From Eubacterium_G segne (GTDB taxonomy: Bacteria > Bacillota > Clostridia > Lachnospirales > Lachnospiraceae), in NCBI RefSeq assembly GCF_014287775.1, contig NZ_JACOOZ010000001.1, positions 1 through 64,000 of the forward strand: 64,000 nt of DNA. Reading direction: 5' to 3'. Made by a program: the position numbers and the translations under genes. A model generated the notes under the pieces. The model worked only from the letters and a program-made list of their open reading frames with translations, had not been told where the DNA came from and made no database searches. Positions 15,876 to 24,451 of the stretch are shown here, in pieces; the stretch's first letter is position 1, and the number at the start of each line of letters is the position of its first letter.

Positions 15876-17153
15876 TTACTTACGATTTATAATTTCATGA
15901 CGTCCCGGTCCGTTGCTGACCATAGTAATTGGCACGCCAAGTTCTTTCTCAATAAATTCAATGTATTTACGACAGTTTTCCGGTAATTTTTCGTATTCCG
16001 TAATTCCACGAATTTCCTCTTTCCATCCCGGAAGCTTTTCGTAAACAGGCTTTGCTTTCTTAAGTTTAGCTGTAACAGGGAAGTCTTTTGTAACCTCTCC
16101 GTCAATTTCATATCCTACACAAACAGGGATTTCATCTAAGTATCCTAATACATCAAGTACAGTAAGGGCTACCTCTGTAGCACCCTGCATTCTTACACCG
16201 TAACGTGATGCAACGCAGTCAAACCATCCCATTCTACGAGGACGTCCTGTTGTGGCACCAAACTCACCACCGTCACCGCCACGTCTTCTAAGTTCATCAG
16301 CTTCATCTCCAAAAATTTCACTTACAAACTCACCTGCTCCAACGGCGCTGGAATAAGCCTTAACTACAGTAATAATATCCTTAATTTCATAAGGTGGAAT
16401 ACCTGCACCAATAGCTCCATATGCAGCCAATGTTGATGAAGATGTTACCATTGGATAAATACCAAAATCAGGATCCTTCAATGTTCCAAGCTGTCCTTCA
16501 AGAAGGATTGTCTTGCCTTCCTTAATGGCATTGTTTAAGAATAATGACACATCACATGCATAAGGCTCAATTACATCTCTATAACTATGTAATGTCTCAA
16601 GTAATTCATCCGGATTAATAAGTGGCTTATGATACATATGCTCTAATAAAATGTTCTTCTGAGCAACTACTCTTGCCACCTTTTCCTTAAGTGTTTCCTC
16701 ATCAAATAATTCTGATACCTGGAATCCAATCTTTGCATATTTATCTGAATAGAAAGGAGCAATACCTGACTTAGTTGAGCCAAATGCCTTTCCGCCTAAT
16801 CTTTCTTCCTCATATGCATCAAAGTCTATGTGATATGGCATAAGAATCTGTGCTCTGTCTGAAACAAGAATATGTGGCTTTGGGACTCCCTTTGAAACTA
16901 TATCATCTATTTCTCTTTGAAGATAAGGAATATTCAGTGCAACTCCGTTACCGATAACGCATGTAGTATGCTGATAAAATACTCCTGATGGAAGTAAATG
17001 TAATGCGAATTTACCATAATCATTTATAATGGTATGACCTGCATTACTTCCTCCCTGAAATCTTACAATGATGTCTGACTTTTCGCCAAGCATATCTGTA
17101 ATCTTTCCTTTTCCTTCATCGCCCCAGTTAGCACCAACTATCGCTCTAACCAT
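15876..17153 (-). CDS. purA: Adenylosuccinate synthetase
   Basis: This enzyme joins IMP and aspartate using GTP, the first committed step to AMP. The N-terminal loop GANWGDEGKGK (about 7-17) carries the catalytic Asp. GGSNAGHT and GNGVALN are the IMP and GTP region motifs, and the length of 425 residues is normal. TTAGGAGGAGACC precedes the ATG. The gene stands alone, convergent with the SEC-C gene. Confidence 0.97.
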   Translation of the reverse strand: MVRAIVGANWGDEGKGKITDMLGEKSDIIVRFQGGSNAGHTIINDYGKFALHLLPSGVFYQHTTCVIGNGVALNIPYLQREIDDIVSKGVPKPHILVSDRAQILMPYHIDFDAYEEERLGGKAFGSTKSGIAPFYSDKYAKIGFQVSELFDEETLKEKVARVVAQKNILLEHMYHKPLINPDELLETLHSYRDVIEPYACDVSLFLNNAIKEGKTILLEGQLGTLKDPDFGIYPMVTSSSTLAAYGAIGAGIPPYEIKDIITVVKAYSSAVGAGEFVSEIFGDEADELRRRGGDGGEFGATTGRPRRMGWFDCVASRYGVRMQGATEVALTVLDVLGYLDEIPVCVGYEIDGEVTKDFPVTAKLKKAKPVYEKLPGWKEEIRGITEYEKLPENCRKYIEFIEKELGVPITMVSNGPGRHEIINRK

Positions 17154-17313
17154 ATTGGTCTCCTCCTAACATTTATATAATTATATATCAATAGTTCTGT
17201 TTGCAATGTTCCATATTTAATTAAGCCAAAGCAAACCATTGAACATTATACTATTTGTTGATGAAAAATGCTAGTGGTTTAAAGCATTTTTATGACTTTT
17301 AATCCCCCTGCAA

Positions 17314-17342
17314 TTGAATTATCTTCCATTCTCTGATATAAT
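17314..17342 (+). promoter_or_regulatory. Sigma-A promoter for the small secreted protein
   Basis: TTGAAT (17314-17319), a 17-base spacer and a perfect TATAAT (17337-17342) lie 26 bases before the ATG at 17368. Confidence 0.7.
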
Positions 17343-17367
17343 TTAATCCTTAGGAGGCAGAATTAAT

Positions 17368-17754
17368 ATGCGTATTTCAAAAAATAAAAATTTCATATGC
17401 ATTTTGTTATCCATATCCTTGATTCTTTCAGGGATGTTTTATAATGTTCTGACTCCACAATCAGTTTTAGATGATTTCGCACCGGATAAAACTACTACAT
17501 ATTATTCTGTAAAAGATGTTTTACCTGTTAGCGTTTCTACCAAAAGCGAAAATCAAAACACAACTGTTTCTTCTAATAAACTAAAAAGCTCCTCCACATA
17601 TTTAGGAGGTTTTGGTGGAATTGTAGCTAATGCTGCATTCTTTCTTCATAACAGCTTTTGTTCAGACTTAATAGCTTTGGTATGCTGCAACGATAATTTA
17701 AACAGCCATACCGTAATTCTAAATTATATTCACCAACAGGACGGCAAAAAGTAA
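17368..17754 (+). CDS. Small secreted protein of unknown function
   Basis: This 128-residue protein has a signal peptide (about 1-28) and a Ser/Thr/Lys-rich middle. A hydrophobic Gly-rich patch (GGFGGIVANAAFFL, about 79-93) is followed by a Cys-containing region (FCSDLIALVCCND). TTAGGAGG and a consensus promoter precede it. No family is recognised. Confidence 0.55.
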   Translation: MRISKNKNFICILLSISLILSGMFYNVLTPQSVLDDFAPDKTTTYYSVKDVLPVSVSTKSENQNTTVSSNKLKSSSTYLGGFGGIVANAAFFLHNSFCSDLIALVCCNDNLNSHTVILNYIHQQDGKK

Positions 17755-17817
17755 TTTTATGTACCACCTTTTTAAAGGTTTTATTTTAGTACAATTAAAT
17801 AAGGAGGTATATAAATC

Positions 17818-17907
17818 ATGGGTACAATTATAGCCGTTGTGGTAATGGCACTTGTGTTTGCCGCTGCCGGAATCTGGGCATGGTATATGTCTAAAGATAA
17901 TGATTAA
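17818..17907 (+). CDS. 29-residue membrane microprotein
   Basis: ATG 17818 opens a 29-codon frame, preceded by a perfect AAGGAGG. The product is one membrane segment (about 3-24, from TIIAVVVMALVFAAAG to WYM) with a short charged tail SKDND. The strong ribosome site, the ideal membrane span and the terminator that follows make it a likely real gene. The function is unknown. Confidence 0.6.
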   Translation: MGTIIAVVVMALVFAAAGIWAWYMSKDND

Positions 17908-17939
17908 TATGAATATACATAATTTGTATAAATGAACTT

Positions 17940-18003
17940 AAGCCTATAAGGGATTTTGAATTTGCTTTTTGCATTTTCAAAGTATCTTATAGGCTTTATT
18001 TTA
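17940..18003 (+). terminator. Terminator before azlC
   Basis: AAGCCTATAAG pairs with CTTATAGGCTTT around an inner TTTTGAA/TTTCAAA stem, followed by TTATTTTATTT. Confidence 0.75.
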
Positions 18004-18055
18004 TTTAGCTGTTGTTGTATAATATTTTTTTGAAATTAACTAAGGTGAGATTAAG

Positions 18056-18793
18056 ATGAATAGTAAAAATACAACCAGATTAAATAACAAAAAAATCTTT
18101 ATTAAGGGAATGCATGACGGTGTTCCCATTGCATTAGGATACCTTGCCGTATCCTTTTCTTTAGGTATTGCCGCAAAAAATGCAGGAATGACTCCATTTC
18201 AGGGCTTTCTCGCCAGTGCATTATGTAATGCATCAGCGGGAGAATATGCAGGCTTTGTAACAATTGCGGCTCTTGCCTCCTTTGCTGAAATTGCCATAAT
18301 CACATTAATTGCCAATGCCAGATATATGCTTATGAGTTGTGCCATGAGCCAGCGAATCAGCCCTGACACTTCAATTATTCACAGAATATTAATGGGATTT
18401 TATTTAACGGACGAGCTTTTTGCCATTGCAATTGCAAGACCGGGATATCTTAATCCCTACTATACATATGGTGCAGTTTCCATCGCCGGTCCATGTTGGG
18501 CAGTTGGAACTGCTTTAGGTGCCATGGCAGGTAATCTTTTGCCCGGTAATATTACCAGTGCCTTAAGCGTATCTTTATATGGAATGTTTTTGGCAATTAT
18601 TATTCCACCATCAAGAAAAAGCAAAATCATTGCAGGCATTGTTGCCGTAAGCTTTGTTGCAAGCTTCGCCGCTGCCTATATTCCACTGATTTCTTCCCTT
18701 TCTGATGGAACTAAAACTATTATTTTAACTATTGTTATTTCTGTTTTGGCAGCAGTTTTGTTTCCTGTTGGCACTAATAAGGAGGAGGCTTAA
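18056..18793 (+). CDS. azlC: AzlC-family branched-chain amino acid exporter, large subunit
   Basis: This 245-residue integral membrane protein has five or more hydrophobic segments and the AzlC hallmark IALGYLAVSFSLGIAAKNAGM near the N-terminus (about 24-45). LCNASAGEYAGF and ARYMLMSCAMSQ are family motifs. With AzlD it forms an exporter of branched-chain amino acids or analogues. The azlD ATG follows two bases after the stop, with its ribosome site inside the azlC end. Confidence 0.9.
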   Translation: MNSKNTTRLNNKKIFIKGMHDGVPIALGYLAVSFSLGIAAKNAGMTPFQGFLASALCNASAGEYAGFVTIAALASFAEIAIITLIANARYMLMSCAMSQRISPDTSIIHRILMGFYLTDELFAIAIARPGYLNPYYTYGAVSIAGPCWAVGTALGAMAGNLLPGNITSALSVSLYGMFLAIIIPPSRKSKIIAGIVAVSFVASFAAAYIPLISSLSDGTKTIILTIVISVLAAVLFPVGTNKEEA

Positions 18794-18795
18794 TA

Positions 18796-19113
18796 ATGAA
18801 TACACGAATTTATATTTACATATTTATAATGGCAGCCGTAAGTTTTGCAATACGTGTGCTTCCCCTTACCCTTATTCAGAAGCAGATTAAAAACCGATTT
18901 TTGCAGTCATTTTTATATTATGTTCCATATGTTACATTATCGGTAATGACATTTCCTGCCATTATAAATGCCACTCACTATCCGGTTGCCGGAGTTTTAG
19001 CACTTATTGGTGGAATTATTGCTGCATGGTTTAATGCCGGACTTTTCAAAGTTTCCGTATTATGCTGCTTTATTGTTTTAGTATCAGAATATTTAATAAT
19101 CTTTATAAAATAG
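18796..19113 (+). CDS. azlD: AzlD-family small subunit
   Basis: This 105-residue protein has about four membrane segments, and AVSFAIRVLPLTLI near residue 15 is characteristic of AzlD. GGAGGAGG lies in the azlC tail just ahead of its ATG. It would pair with AzlC in branched-chain amino acid export. Confidence 0.9.
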   Translation: MNTRIYIYIFIMAAVSFAIRVLPLTLIQKQIKNRFLQSFLYYVPYVTLSVMTFPAIINATHYPVAGVLALIGGIIAAWFNAGLFKVSVLCCFIVLVSEYLIIFIK

Positions 19114-19226
19114 TTTCTTTCATAATTGATAAATTTTTAACACTATGCTATACTTTACGTTGACTTTTTGTAATTATTTGAGAGATTAAGTATTTAAGAA
19201 CATTTTAAATTTTAGGAGGAAAATAA

Positions 19227-20081
19227 ATGTACAAAATTGTTAGAAGACAGCAATTAAATGATACAGTTGTACGCCTTGATGTTGAGGCGCCTTTTATTGC
19301 TGCTAAGGCAAAAGCCGGTCAGTTTATCATTTTCCGTATTGATGAACAGGGCGAGCGTGTTCCACTTACTATCGCTGATACTGACCCGGATAAGGGTACT
19401 GTTACTATTATTTTTCAGATTGTAGGACAGTCAACTATGCTTCTTTCACAAATGAAGGAAGGTGACTACATTTTAGATTTTGTTGGTCCTTTAGGTACCG
19501 CTACAGACTTCGGTGATGCAAAGAAGGTTTGCGTTATTGGTGGTGGCGTAGGTAATGCCATTGCTTATCCGTCTGCTAAAGCTTTATTTAAGGCTGGTGT
19601 TGACGTTGACGTTATTGCCGGATTCAGAAGTAAAGATATTGTTATTTTAGAAGATGAATATAAATCCATCTGTAACAGACTTTTCATTACAACAGATGAT
19701 GGTTCATATGGTGAAAAGGGCTTTGTAACAAACAAGCTTCAGAGCCTTATTGACGAAGGAAACAATTATGACCTTGTTATTGCCATCGGACCTATTCCAA
19801 TGATGAAGTTCGTTTCAAAGGTTACTGAACCTTATAATATTAAGACTCTTGTTTCTTTAAATCCAATTATGATTGACGGAACAGGAATGTGCGGTGGTTG
19901 CCGTGTTACTGTAGATGGCAAAATCAAGTTTGCCTGTGTTGACGGTCCTGATTTTGACGGACATAAGGTTGATTACGATGAGTTAATGAAACGTAACTCT
20001 ACTTACAGAGATTTTGAAGCACATGACAGAGAAAACTGTCGTATGTATAAAGCTGCTGAGAATTTAGGAGGTGCAAAATAA
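19227..20081 (+). CDS. nfnA: NfnA: ferredoxin-NADP reductase subunit alpha
   Basis: This 284-residue FAD/NAD-binding protein of the ferredoxin-NADP reductase type has an FAD domain (about 1-95), an NAD domain starting VCVIGGGVGNA (about 102), and a C-terminal 2Fe-2S motif MCGGCRV...FACVDGP (about 219-235). With the next gene it forms Nfn, which bifurcates electrons between NADH, ferredoxin and NADP. The stop overlaps the nfnB ATG by one base. A TTGACT box lies about 60 bases upstream. Confidence 0.9.
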   Translation: MYKIVRRQQLNDTVVRLDVEAPFIAAKAKAGQFIIFRIDEQGERVPLTIADTDPDKGTVTIIFQIVGQSTMLLSQMKEGDYILDFVGPLGTATDFGDAKKVCVIGGGVGNAIAYPSAKALFKAGVDVDVIAGFRSKDIVILEDEYKSICNRLFITTDDGSYGEKGFVTNKLQSLIDEGNNYDLVIAIGPIPMMKFVSKVTEPYNIKTLVSLNPIMIDGTGMCGGCRVTVDGKIKFACVDGPDFDGHKVDYDELMKRNSTYRDFEAHDRENCRMYKAAENLGGAK

Positions 20082-21466
20082 TGCCAAATATGAGTTTAAC
20101 AAAAGTTCCAATGCCTTCTCAGGAGCCAAATGTCAGAAATAAGAATTTTGATGAGGTTGCTCTTGGCTACACAGCTGAAATGGCTATGGAAGAAGCAACA
20201 AGATGTATTAATTGTAAAAATAAGCCATGTATGAGTGGTTGCCCTGTTTGCGTCAGAATACCTGAGTTTATTGCAAAGGTTGCAGCAGGTGAATTTGATG
20301 AAGCATACAAGATTATTACCAGCACCAACGGTCTTCCTGCTGTTTGCGGACGTGTTTGTCCACAGGAAAACCAGTGTGAAGGAAAATGTATCAGAGGAAT
20401 TAAAGGCGAACCTGTTTCTATTGGACGTCTTGAAAGATTCGTAGCTGATTATCATCTTGCTCATAGCAATGATGATGTGGAAAAACCTGAAAGTAACGGT
20501 ATCAAGGTTGCTGTTATCGGTGCCGGCCCTGCAGGACTTACATGTGCCGGAGATTTGGCAAAGCTTGGTTATCAGGTTACAATATTTGAAGCTTTCCACA
20601 AAGCCGGTGGTGTTTTAGTTTATGGTATTCCTGAATTCAGACTTCCTAAGGCTATTGTTCAGAAGGAAGTTGATAATTTAACAAAGCTTGGTGTTGATAT
20701 TGAAACTAACATGGTTATTGGTCGTGTACTTTCAGTTGACGAAATTATGGAAAGAGGTTACAAAGCCGTATTCATCGGTTCCGGTGCCGGACTTCCATCA
20801 TTTATGGGTATTGAAGGTGAAGCATTAATTGGTGTTTATTCAGCTAACGAATATCTTACAAGAGCCAATCTTATGAAGGCTTACAAGCCTGAGTATGATA
20901 CTCCTGTTATTAAGAGCAAAAATGTTGCTGTTGTTGGTGGTGGAAATGTTGCCATGGATGCAGCAAGAACTGCTTTAAGACTTGGTGCTGAAAACGTATA
21001 TATTGTTTATCGTAGAGGTATGGAAGAACTTCCTGCCAGAAAAGAAGAAGTTGAACATGCAGAGGAAGAAGGTATCATCTTTAAGACATTACATAATCCT
21101 GTAAAACTTATTGGCGATGAAAATGGTCGTGTTTGCAAGATGGAATGTATTCAGATGGAACTGGGAGAAGCTGATGCTTCAGGACGTAGACGTCCAATTC
21201 CTGTTGAGGGAAGCAACTTTGAACTTGATGTTGATACAGTTATCATGTCAATTGGTACTTCTCCTAACCCGCTTTTAAGAACTACAACTGAAGGTCTTGA
21301 AGCAAACAAATGGGGATGTCTGGTAGTCAACGAAGATACTCTCGAAACAACAAGAGAAAATGTATATGCCGGTGGCGATGCCGTAACAGGTGCTGCTACA
21401 GTTATTCTTGCAATGGGTGCAGGAAAACAGGCAGCTGCAAGCATTCACGAAAAGTTAAGCAAATAA
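20081..21466 (+). CDS. nfnB: NfnB: glutamate synthase-like NADPH oxidoreductase subunit
   Basis: This 461-residue protein is often annotated as the glutamate synthase small chain (GltA). An N-terminal Cys-rich domain (CINCKNKPCMSGCPV and CGRVCPQENQCEGKC, about 41-107) holds two 4Fe-4S clusters. Two dinucleotide folds follow, AVIGAGPAGLTCAGDL (FAD, about 146) and VAVVGGGNVAMDAART (NADPH, about 286). Its coupling to nfnA supports the Nfn role over glutamate synthase, because no large gltB-type subunit is nearby. Confidence 0.9.
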   Translation: MPNMSLTKVPMPSQEPNVRNKNFDEVALGYTAEMAMEEATRCINCKNKPCMSGCPVCVRIPEFIAKVAAGEFDEAYKIITSTNGLPAVCGRVCPQENQCEGKCIRGIKGEPVSIGRLERFVADYHLAHSNDDVEKPESNGIKVAVIGAGPAGLTCAGDLAKLGYQVTIFEAFHKAGGVLVYGIPEFRLPKAIVQKEVDNLTKLGVDIETNMVIGRVLSVDEIMERGYKAVFIGSGAGLPSFMGIEGEALIGVYSANEYLTRANLMKAYKPEYDTPVIKSKNVAVVGGGNVAMDAARTALRLGAENVYIVYRRGMEELPARKEEVEHAEEEGIIFKTLHNPVKLIGDENGRVCKMECIQMELGEADASGRRRPIPVEGSNFELDVDTVIMSIGTSPNPLLRTTTEGLEANKWGCLVVNEDTLETTRENVYAGGDAVTGAATVILAMGAGKQAAASIHEKLSK

Positions 21467-21480
21467 TATTTATTATACTA

Positions 21481-21523
21481 AAAAAAGTAGCGTTAATGAG
21501 TTGTTCACTAACGCTACTTTTTT
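21481..21523. terminator. Bidirectional terminator between nfnB and the GH128-like gene
   Basis: AAAAAAGTAGCGTTA pairs with TAACGCTACTTTTTT across a 13-base loop, between convergent genes. Confidence 0.9.
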
Positions 21524-21527
21524 GCTT

Positions 21528-22994
21528 TTATTTACCTGTAATTTTTACTTTTTTAACTTTGCTCCACTTGCCGGATATCTTTGTTTTCTTAACATATGCT
21601 ATGGCTCTGGCTCTTACATAAAGTGTTTTTCCTGACAGCTTACGGCTCTTAAAAGTGAATTTTACTTTTTTAACGGTCTTTGATACCAATACCTTTTTAA
21701 AGGACTTCTTCTTGGAAATCTGGACCTGATATTTGGTAGCCTTTTTAACTTTTTTTAATGTAATTCTCACCTTGCGTGATTTTTTGGACTTTGTTGCCTT
21801 AACTACCTTAGCCCTTGCCAATTTAACATTTTTAGCTATTGGCACCTGCGCTTTGGTTGTTGTTTCCGGCTTTTTAGTTGTCTCATCATTCTTTGTATCA
21901 TTATTGATTTTTGGGTTTCCATAGTCCCTGTAAACTTCACCGGCTTCTGTCAGCTTTCCGGTTTTATACAGCCACAATCCTGTTGCTTCATTATTGAAAC
22001 AAAATCCTGCATACCGCTCCACATATTCCCTTTCATCCAGCAAAGGCATTACAGCTTTCCAAAACTCCGCTGTTTTTTTGGCTGATTGTGCATTTGAACT
22101 GAAAATTCTCTTAGAAAACTCAGTAATCCAAATTGGTTTATGATATTTTTCCCATGCCTTATCCACTACATCTGTAACAAACCATGTTGCCATTTCTGCT
22201 CCACCGTCCCATCCGTCAGGATAGCAATGAATAGATATGAAATCCACATCTAAATTCTTGTCTGCATCAATTTTTTCCATAAAAGGAATAAACCAATCTT
22301 CTGAAGCTGTAGGCCATGTAGCTGTAACCGGTGAACTGACATTAATGTTATCATTCATCATTGCCGGCCACAAATTAAAAACCTCATCTACCGACATATT
22401 ACACTGTTTAGACATGTCCGGTTCATTAAATGCCAACACATATTTGTATCCGCTTTCTACATATCCGTTCAATTTTCTTTTTATGGTTGCCTGATTTCTT
22501 TCTCTCCATAACATGGGAACAAACTCAACGTTCTGATACTGACTTCCTGAACTTGGATTATTTCCCCAGTTATAGTACCAGCTGCACTTCATATCTTTAA
22601 GATTAATTTTCGCTCCCATATCTGTTGCCAAACCTAAACCTTTTTTTGAAACAGCAAAACTAATTGTTGCTGTCTTATCACTGGTACCATCCACATATTC
22701 AACCTCCACATATGCAGAGTGCACGGCAACCTTTGTGGTATAACAATCAAGCTTGTTATCTGTTGTTTCTCCCACTTTTTTCTTGTCCATGTAGACTCTG
22801 TAAGTTTTCACATTCTTTGTTTCAATATTAGTCCACTTAATGTCAAAATGACCTGCTCCAATAAGTGAGTTGCTCTCAGGAGCGGTAATTCTAAAGTTAT
22901 CTGTAGCACTTACCTCTTTACCTGAAAATGGAGCCACTCCAATCACCATTGCCATCATTACAAAAACAGCAATTACTCTTCTTATACCTTTCAT
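21528..22994 (-). CDS. Secreted GH128-like glycosidase with fn3-like C-terminus
   Basis: This 488-residue protein has a signal peptide (about 1-30), an N-terminal beta-sandwich (about 33-115), then a TIM-barrel-like domain (about 117-355) of the Asl1/GH128 type. VLAFNEPDM carries the acid/base Glu and PIWITEFS the nucleophile Glu, and WYYNWG is also characteristic. GH128 enzymes cut beta-1,3-glucans. A Thr-rich linker (about 365-390) leads to a very Lys-rich fn3-like domain ending WSKVKKVKITG. That tail resembles the end of the protein at 49357. AGGAGG precedes the ATG. Confidence 0.8.
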   Translation of the reverse strand: MKGIRRVIAVFVMMAMVIGVAPFSGKEVSATDNFRITAPESNSLIGAGHFDIKWTNIETKNVKTYRVYMDKKKVGETTDNKLDCYTTKVAVHSAYVEVEYVDGTSDKTATISFAVSKKGLGLATDMGAKINLKDMKCSWYYNWGNNPSSGSQYQNVEFVPMLWRERNQATIKRKLNGYVESGYKYVLAFNEPDMSKQCNMSVDEVFNLWPAMMNDNINVSSPVTATWPTASEDWFIPFMEKIDADKNLDVDFISIHCYPDGWDGGAEMATWFVTDVVDKAWEKYHKPIWITEFSKRIFSSNAQSAKKTAEFWKAVMPLLDEREYVERYAGFCFNNEATGLWLYKTGKLTEAGEVYRDYGNPKINNDTKNDETTKKPETTTKAQVPIAKNVKLARAKVVKATKSKKSRKVRITLKKVKKATKYQVQISKKKSFKKVLVSKTVKKVKFTFKSRKLSGKTLYVRARAIAYVKKTKISGKWSKVKKVKITGK

Positions 22995-23266
22995 GGTAAT
23001 CCTCCTATTTTTTTAACCCGTTCAACTTCCTTATAATAGTTATAATAAAGAAACGTTTTTGTATCAATAAACATTTTGTCTAAATTTAATCTTTTCTTTT
23101 TGTTTAATATGATGACGTAGTTGGTATGCTATTCTATGAGAATTTCAGATGTTCATATATTCAGAAAATTGTGTGGCAATGCATTAATCCGTGGACATGG
23201 ATAAATGGCTAATTTCATCTTTGTCCGTCAAAAATAATATAGCATTTATTTTTTTCAAAAAAACTA
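22995..23266. other. Intergenic region upstream of perR
   Basis: The gap between the GH128-like gene and perR is 338 bases. Its last 66 bases hold the perR promoter, operator and ribosome site. I see no gene, repeat or clear riboswitch in the first 270 bases, which are AT-rich. Confidence 0.5.
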
Positions 23267-23308
23267 TTGACATTTTTAATTTATTTGCTAAACTAGTAAT
23301 AGTTACTA
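23267..23308 (+). promoter_or_regulatory. perR promoter with overlapping operator
   Basis: TTGACA (23267-23272), a 16-base spacer and TAAACT (23289-23294) form the promoter. A perfect inverted repeat, TAGTAA-TAG-TTACTA (23294-23308), overlaps the -10 end. The location fits autorepression by the Fur/PerR-family product encoded 25 bases downstream. Confidence 0.7.
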
Positions 23309-23332
23309 TTATTGATTTAGGAGTTGTGTTAT

Positions 23333-23713
23333 ATGGAAAAGCGAAGTCTACAAAGAGATTTAATTAAACAGAACCTGGCATCACGATATGATCACCCTAC
23401 TGCTGACATGGTATATAGCAGCATACGGGAGGATTTGCCCAATATCAGTCTTGGTACGGTTTATAGAAATTTACGTTTTCTTGTAGAACATGGTGAAGCA
23501 CTTTCCCTTAAGTTAGGAGACGGTCGGGAACACTTTGACGGTCATGTAGAGCCCCACTATCACTTCATATGTACTAAGTGTGGTGCTGTTGAGGACATCT
23601 TTATGAAGGAGATTCCGATATGTGAAGAGGCTGCTAAACATTGTTCCGGCACAATAACCGGTCACCATACTTATTTTTATGGCTTCTGTAACAATTGTAA
23701 ATCCGACAATTAA
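23333..23713 (+). CDS. perR: PerR-type Fur-family peroxide regulator
   Basis: This 126-residue protein from ATG 23333 (AGGAG ten bases upstream) is a Fur-family repressor: a winged helix (about 1-75, SLGTVYRNLRFL recognition region) and a metal-binding dimer domain. HFDGHVEPHYHFICTKCG aligns with PerR, with Asp where PerR has its regulatory-site Asp85, and VED keeps the second Asp. FCNNCK gives the second half of the structural zinc site. In PerR, metal-catalysed His oxidation releases DNA. The reverse rubrerythrin gene follows 49 bases later and is a likely target, as known for clostridial PerR. Confidence 0.85.
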   Translation: MEKRSLQRDLIKQNLASRYDHPTADMVYSSIREDLPNISLGTVYRNLRFLVEHGEALSLKLGDGREHFDGHVEPHYHFICTKCGAVEDIFMKEIPICEEAAKHCSGTITGHHTYFYGFCNNCKSDN

Positions 23714-23762
23714 TAGTATGTTTATAATTAATTTATTTTTAAATATTTAGGAGGAAATCAAA

Positions 23763-24308
23763 ATGGCAAAATTTGTATGTTCAGTATGTGGTTATGTTCA
23801 CGAAGGAGATTCAGCACCTGAAAAGTGTCCTGTATGTGGAGTAGGCGCTGATAAATTCACTAAGGTAGAAGAAGGCGAAAAAGAATGGGCTGCAGAACAT
23901 GTAGTTGGCGTAGCGCAGGGAGTAAGTGAAGACATCTTAGCTGATTTAAGAGCAAACTTTGAAGGAGAATGCTCAGAAGTTGGTATGTACCTTGCAATGG
24001 CAAGAGTAGCTCACAGAGAAGGATATCCTGAAATTGGATTATACTGGGAAAAGGCCGCTTACGAAGAGGCAGAACATGCTGCGAAATTTGCAGAATTACT
24101 TGGTGAAGTTGTAACAGACTCAACAAAGAAAAACCTTGAAATGAGAGTTGAAGCAGAACACGGAGCAACAGCAGGAAAATTTGACCTTGCAAAACGTGCA
24201 AAAGCTGCAAACCTTGACGCAATCCATGACACAGTACATGAAATGGCAAGAGACGAGGCAAGACACGGTAAGGCATTTGAAGGTCTTTTGAAGAGATACT
24301 TTGATTAA
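23763..24308 (+). CDS. Reverse rubrerythrin (NADH peroxidase component)
   Basis: This 181-residue protein has the rubredoxin-like centre at the N-terminus (CSVCGYV and CPVCG, about 6-26) and the di-iron four-helix domain after it (FEGECSEVGMY, YEEAEHA, and DEARHGKAF). This is the reverse order of classical rubrerythrin. Such proteins reduce hydrogen peroxide and oxygen in anaerobes. TTTAGGAGG precedes the ATG. It lies directly after perR. Confidence 0.95.
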   Translation: MAKFVCSVCGYVHEGDSAPEKCPVCGVGADKFTKVEEGEKEWAAEHVVGVAQGVSEDILADLRANFEGECSEVGMYLAMARVAHREGYPEIGLYWEKAAYEEAEHAAKFAELLGEVVTDSTKKNLEMRVEAEHGATAGKFDLAKRAKAANLDAIHDTVHEMARDEARHGKAFEGLLKRYFD

Positions 24309-24310
24309 TT

Positions 24311-24447
24311 ACGAGCCGAGCAAATATAAAATAAAAGTAGTTGGAAGAGGATGCTTGCATACTCAGACAACTACTTTTTATTTTATATTTATTGGGCGAC
24401 AGCCCACAGCGAGATGAAACGAAGTGAAATCGAGCTGGCTCGGCTTG
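24311..24447 (+). repeat. Structured intergenic element, copy B
   Basis: The outer stem pairs AGCCGAGC (24314-24321) with GCTCGGCT (24438-24445). Inside are a 22-bp hairpin (AAATATAAAATAAAAGTAG paired downstream) with a loop containing GCTTGCAT, then GGGC-GACA-GCCC, then a third hairpin GCGAGATGAAAC-GAA-GTGAAATCGAGC with tandem G-A mismatches like copy A. It fills the whole gap between the convergent reverse rubrerythrin and Rpn-like genes and could act as a terminator for both. Confidence 0.7.
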
Positions 24448-24451
24448 CACT

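Noticed and set aside
17154..17313. Purine riboswitch upstream of purA
   Set aside because: No purine-aptamer core or terminator stem is visible; the region looks like an ordinary divergent promoter spacer.
20096..20599. 167-codon minus-strand frame inside nfnB
   Set aside because: It is a shadow of the Cys-rich and FAD-binding domains of NfnB.
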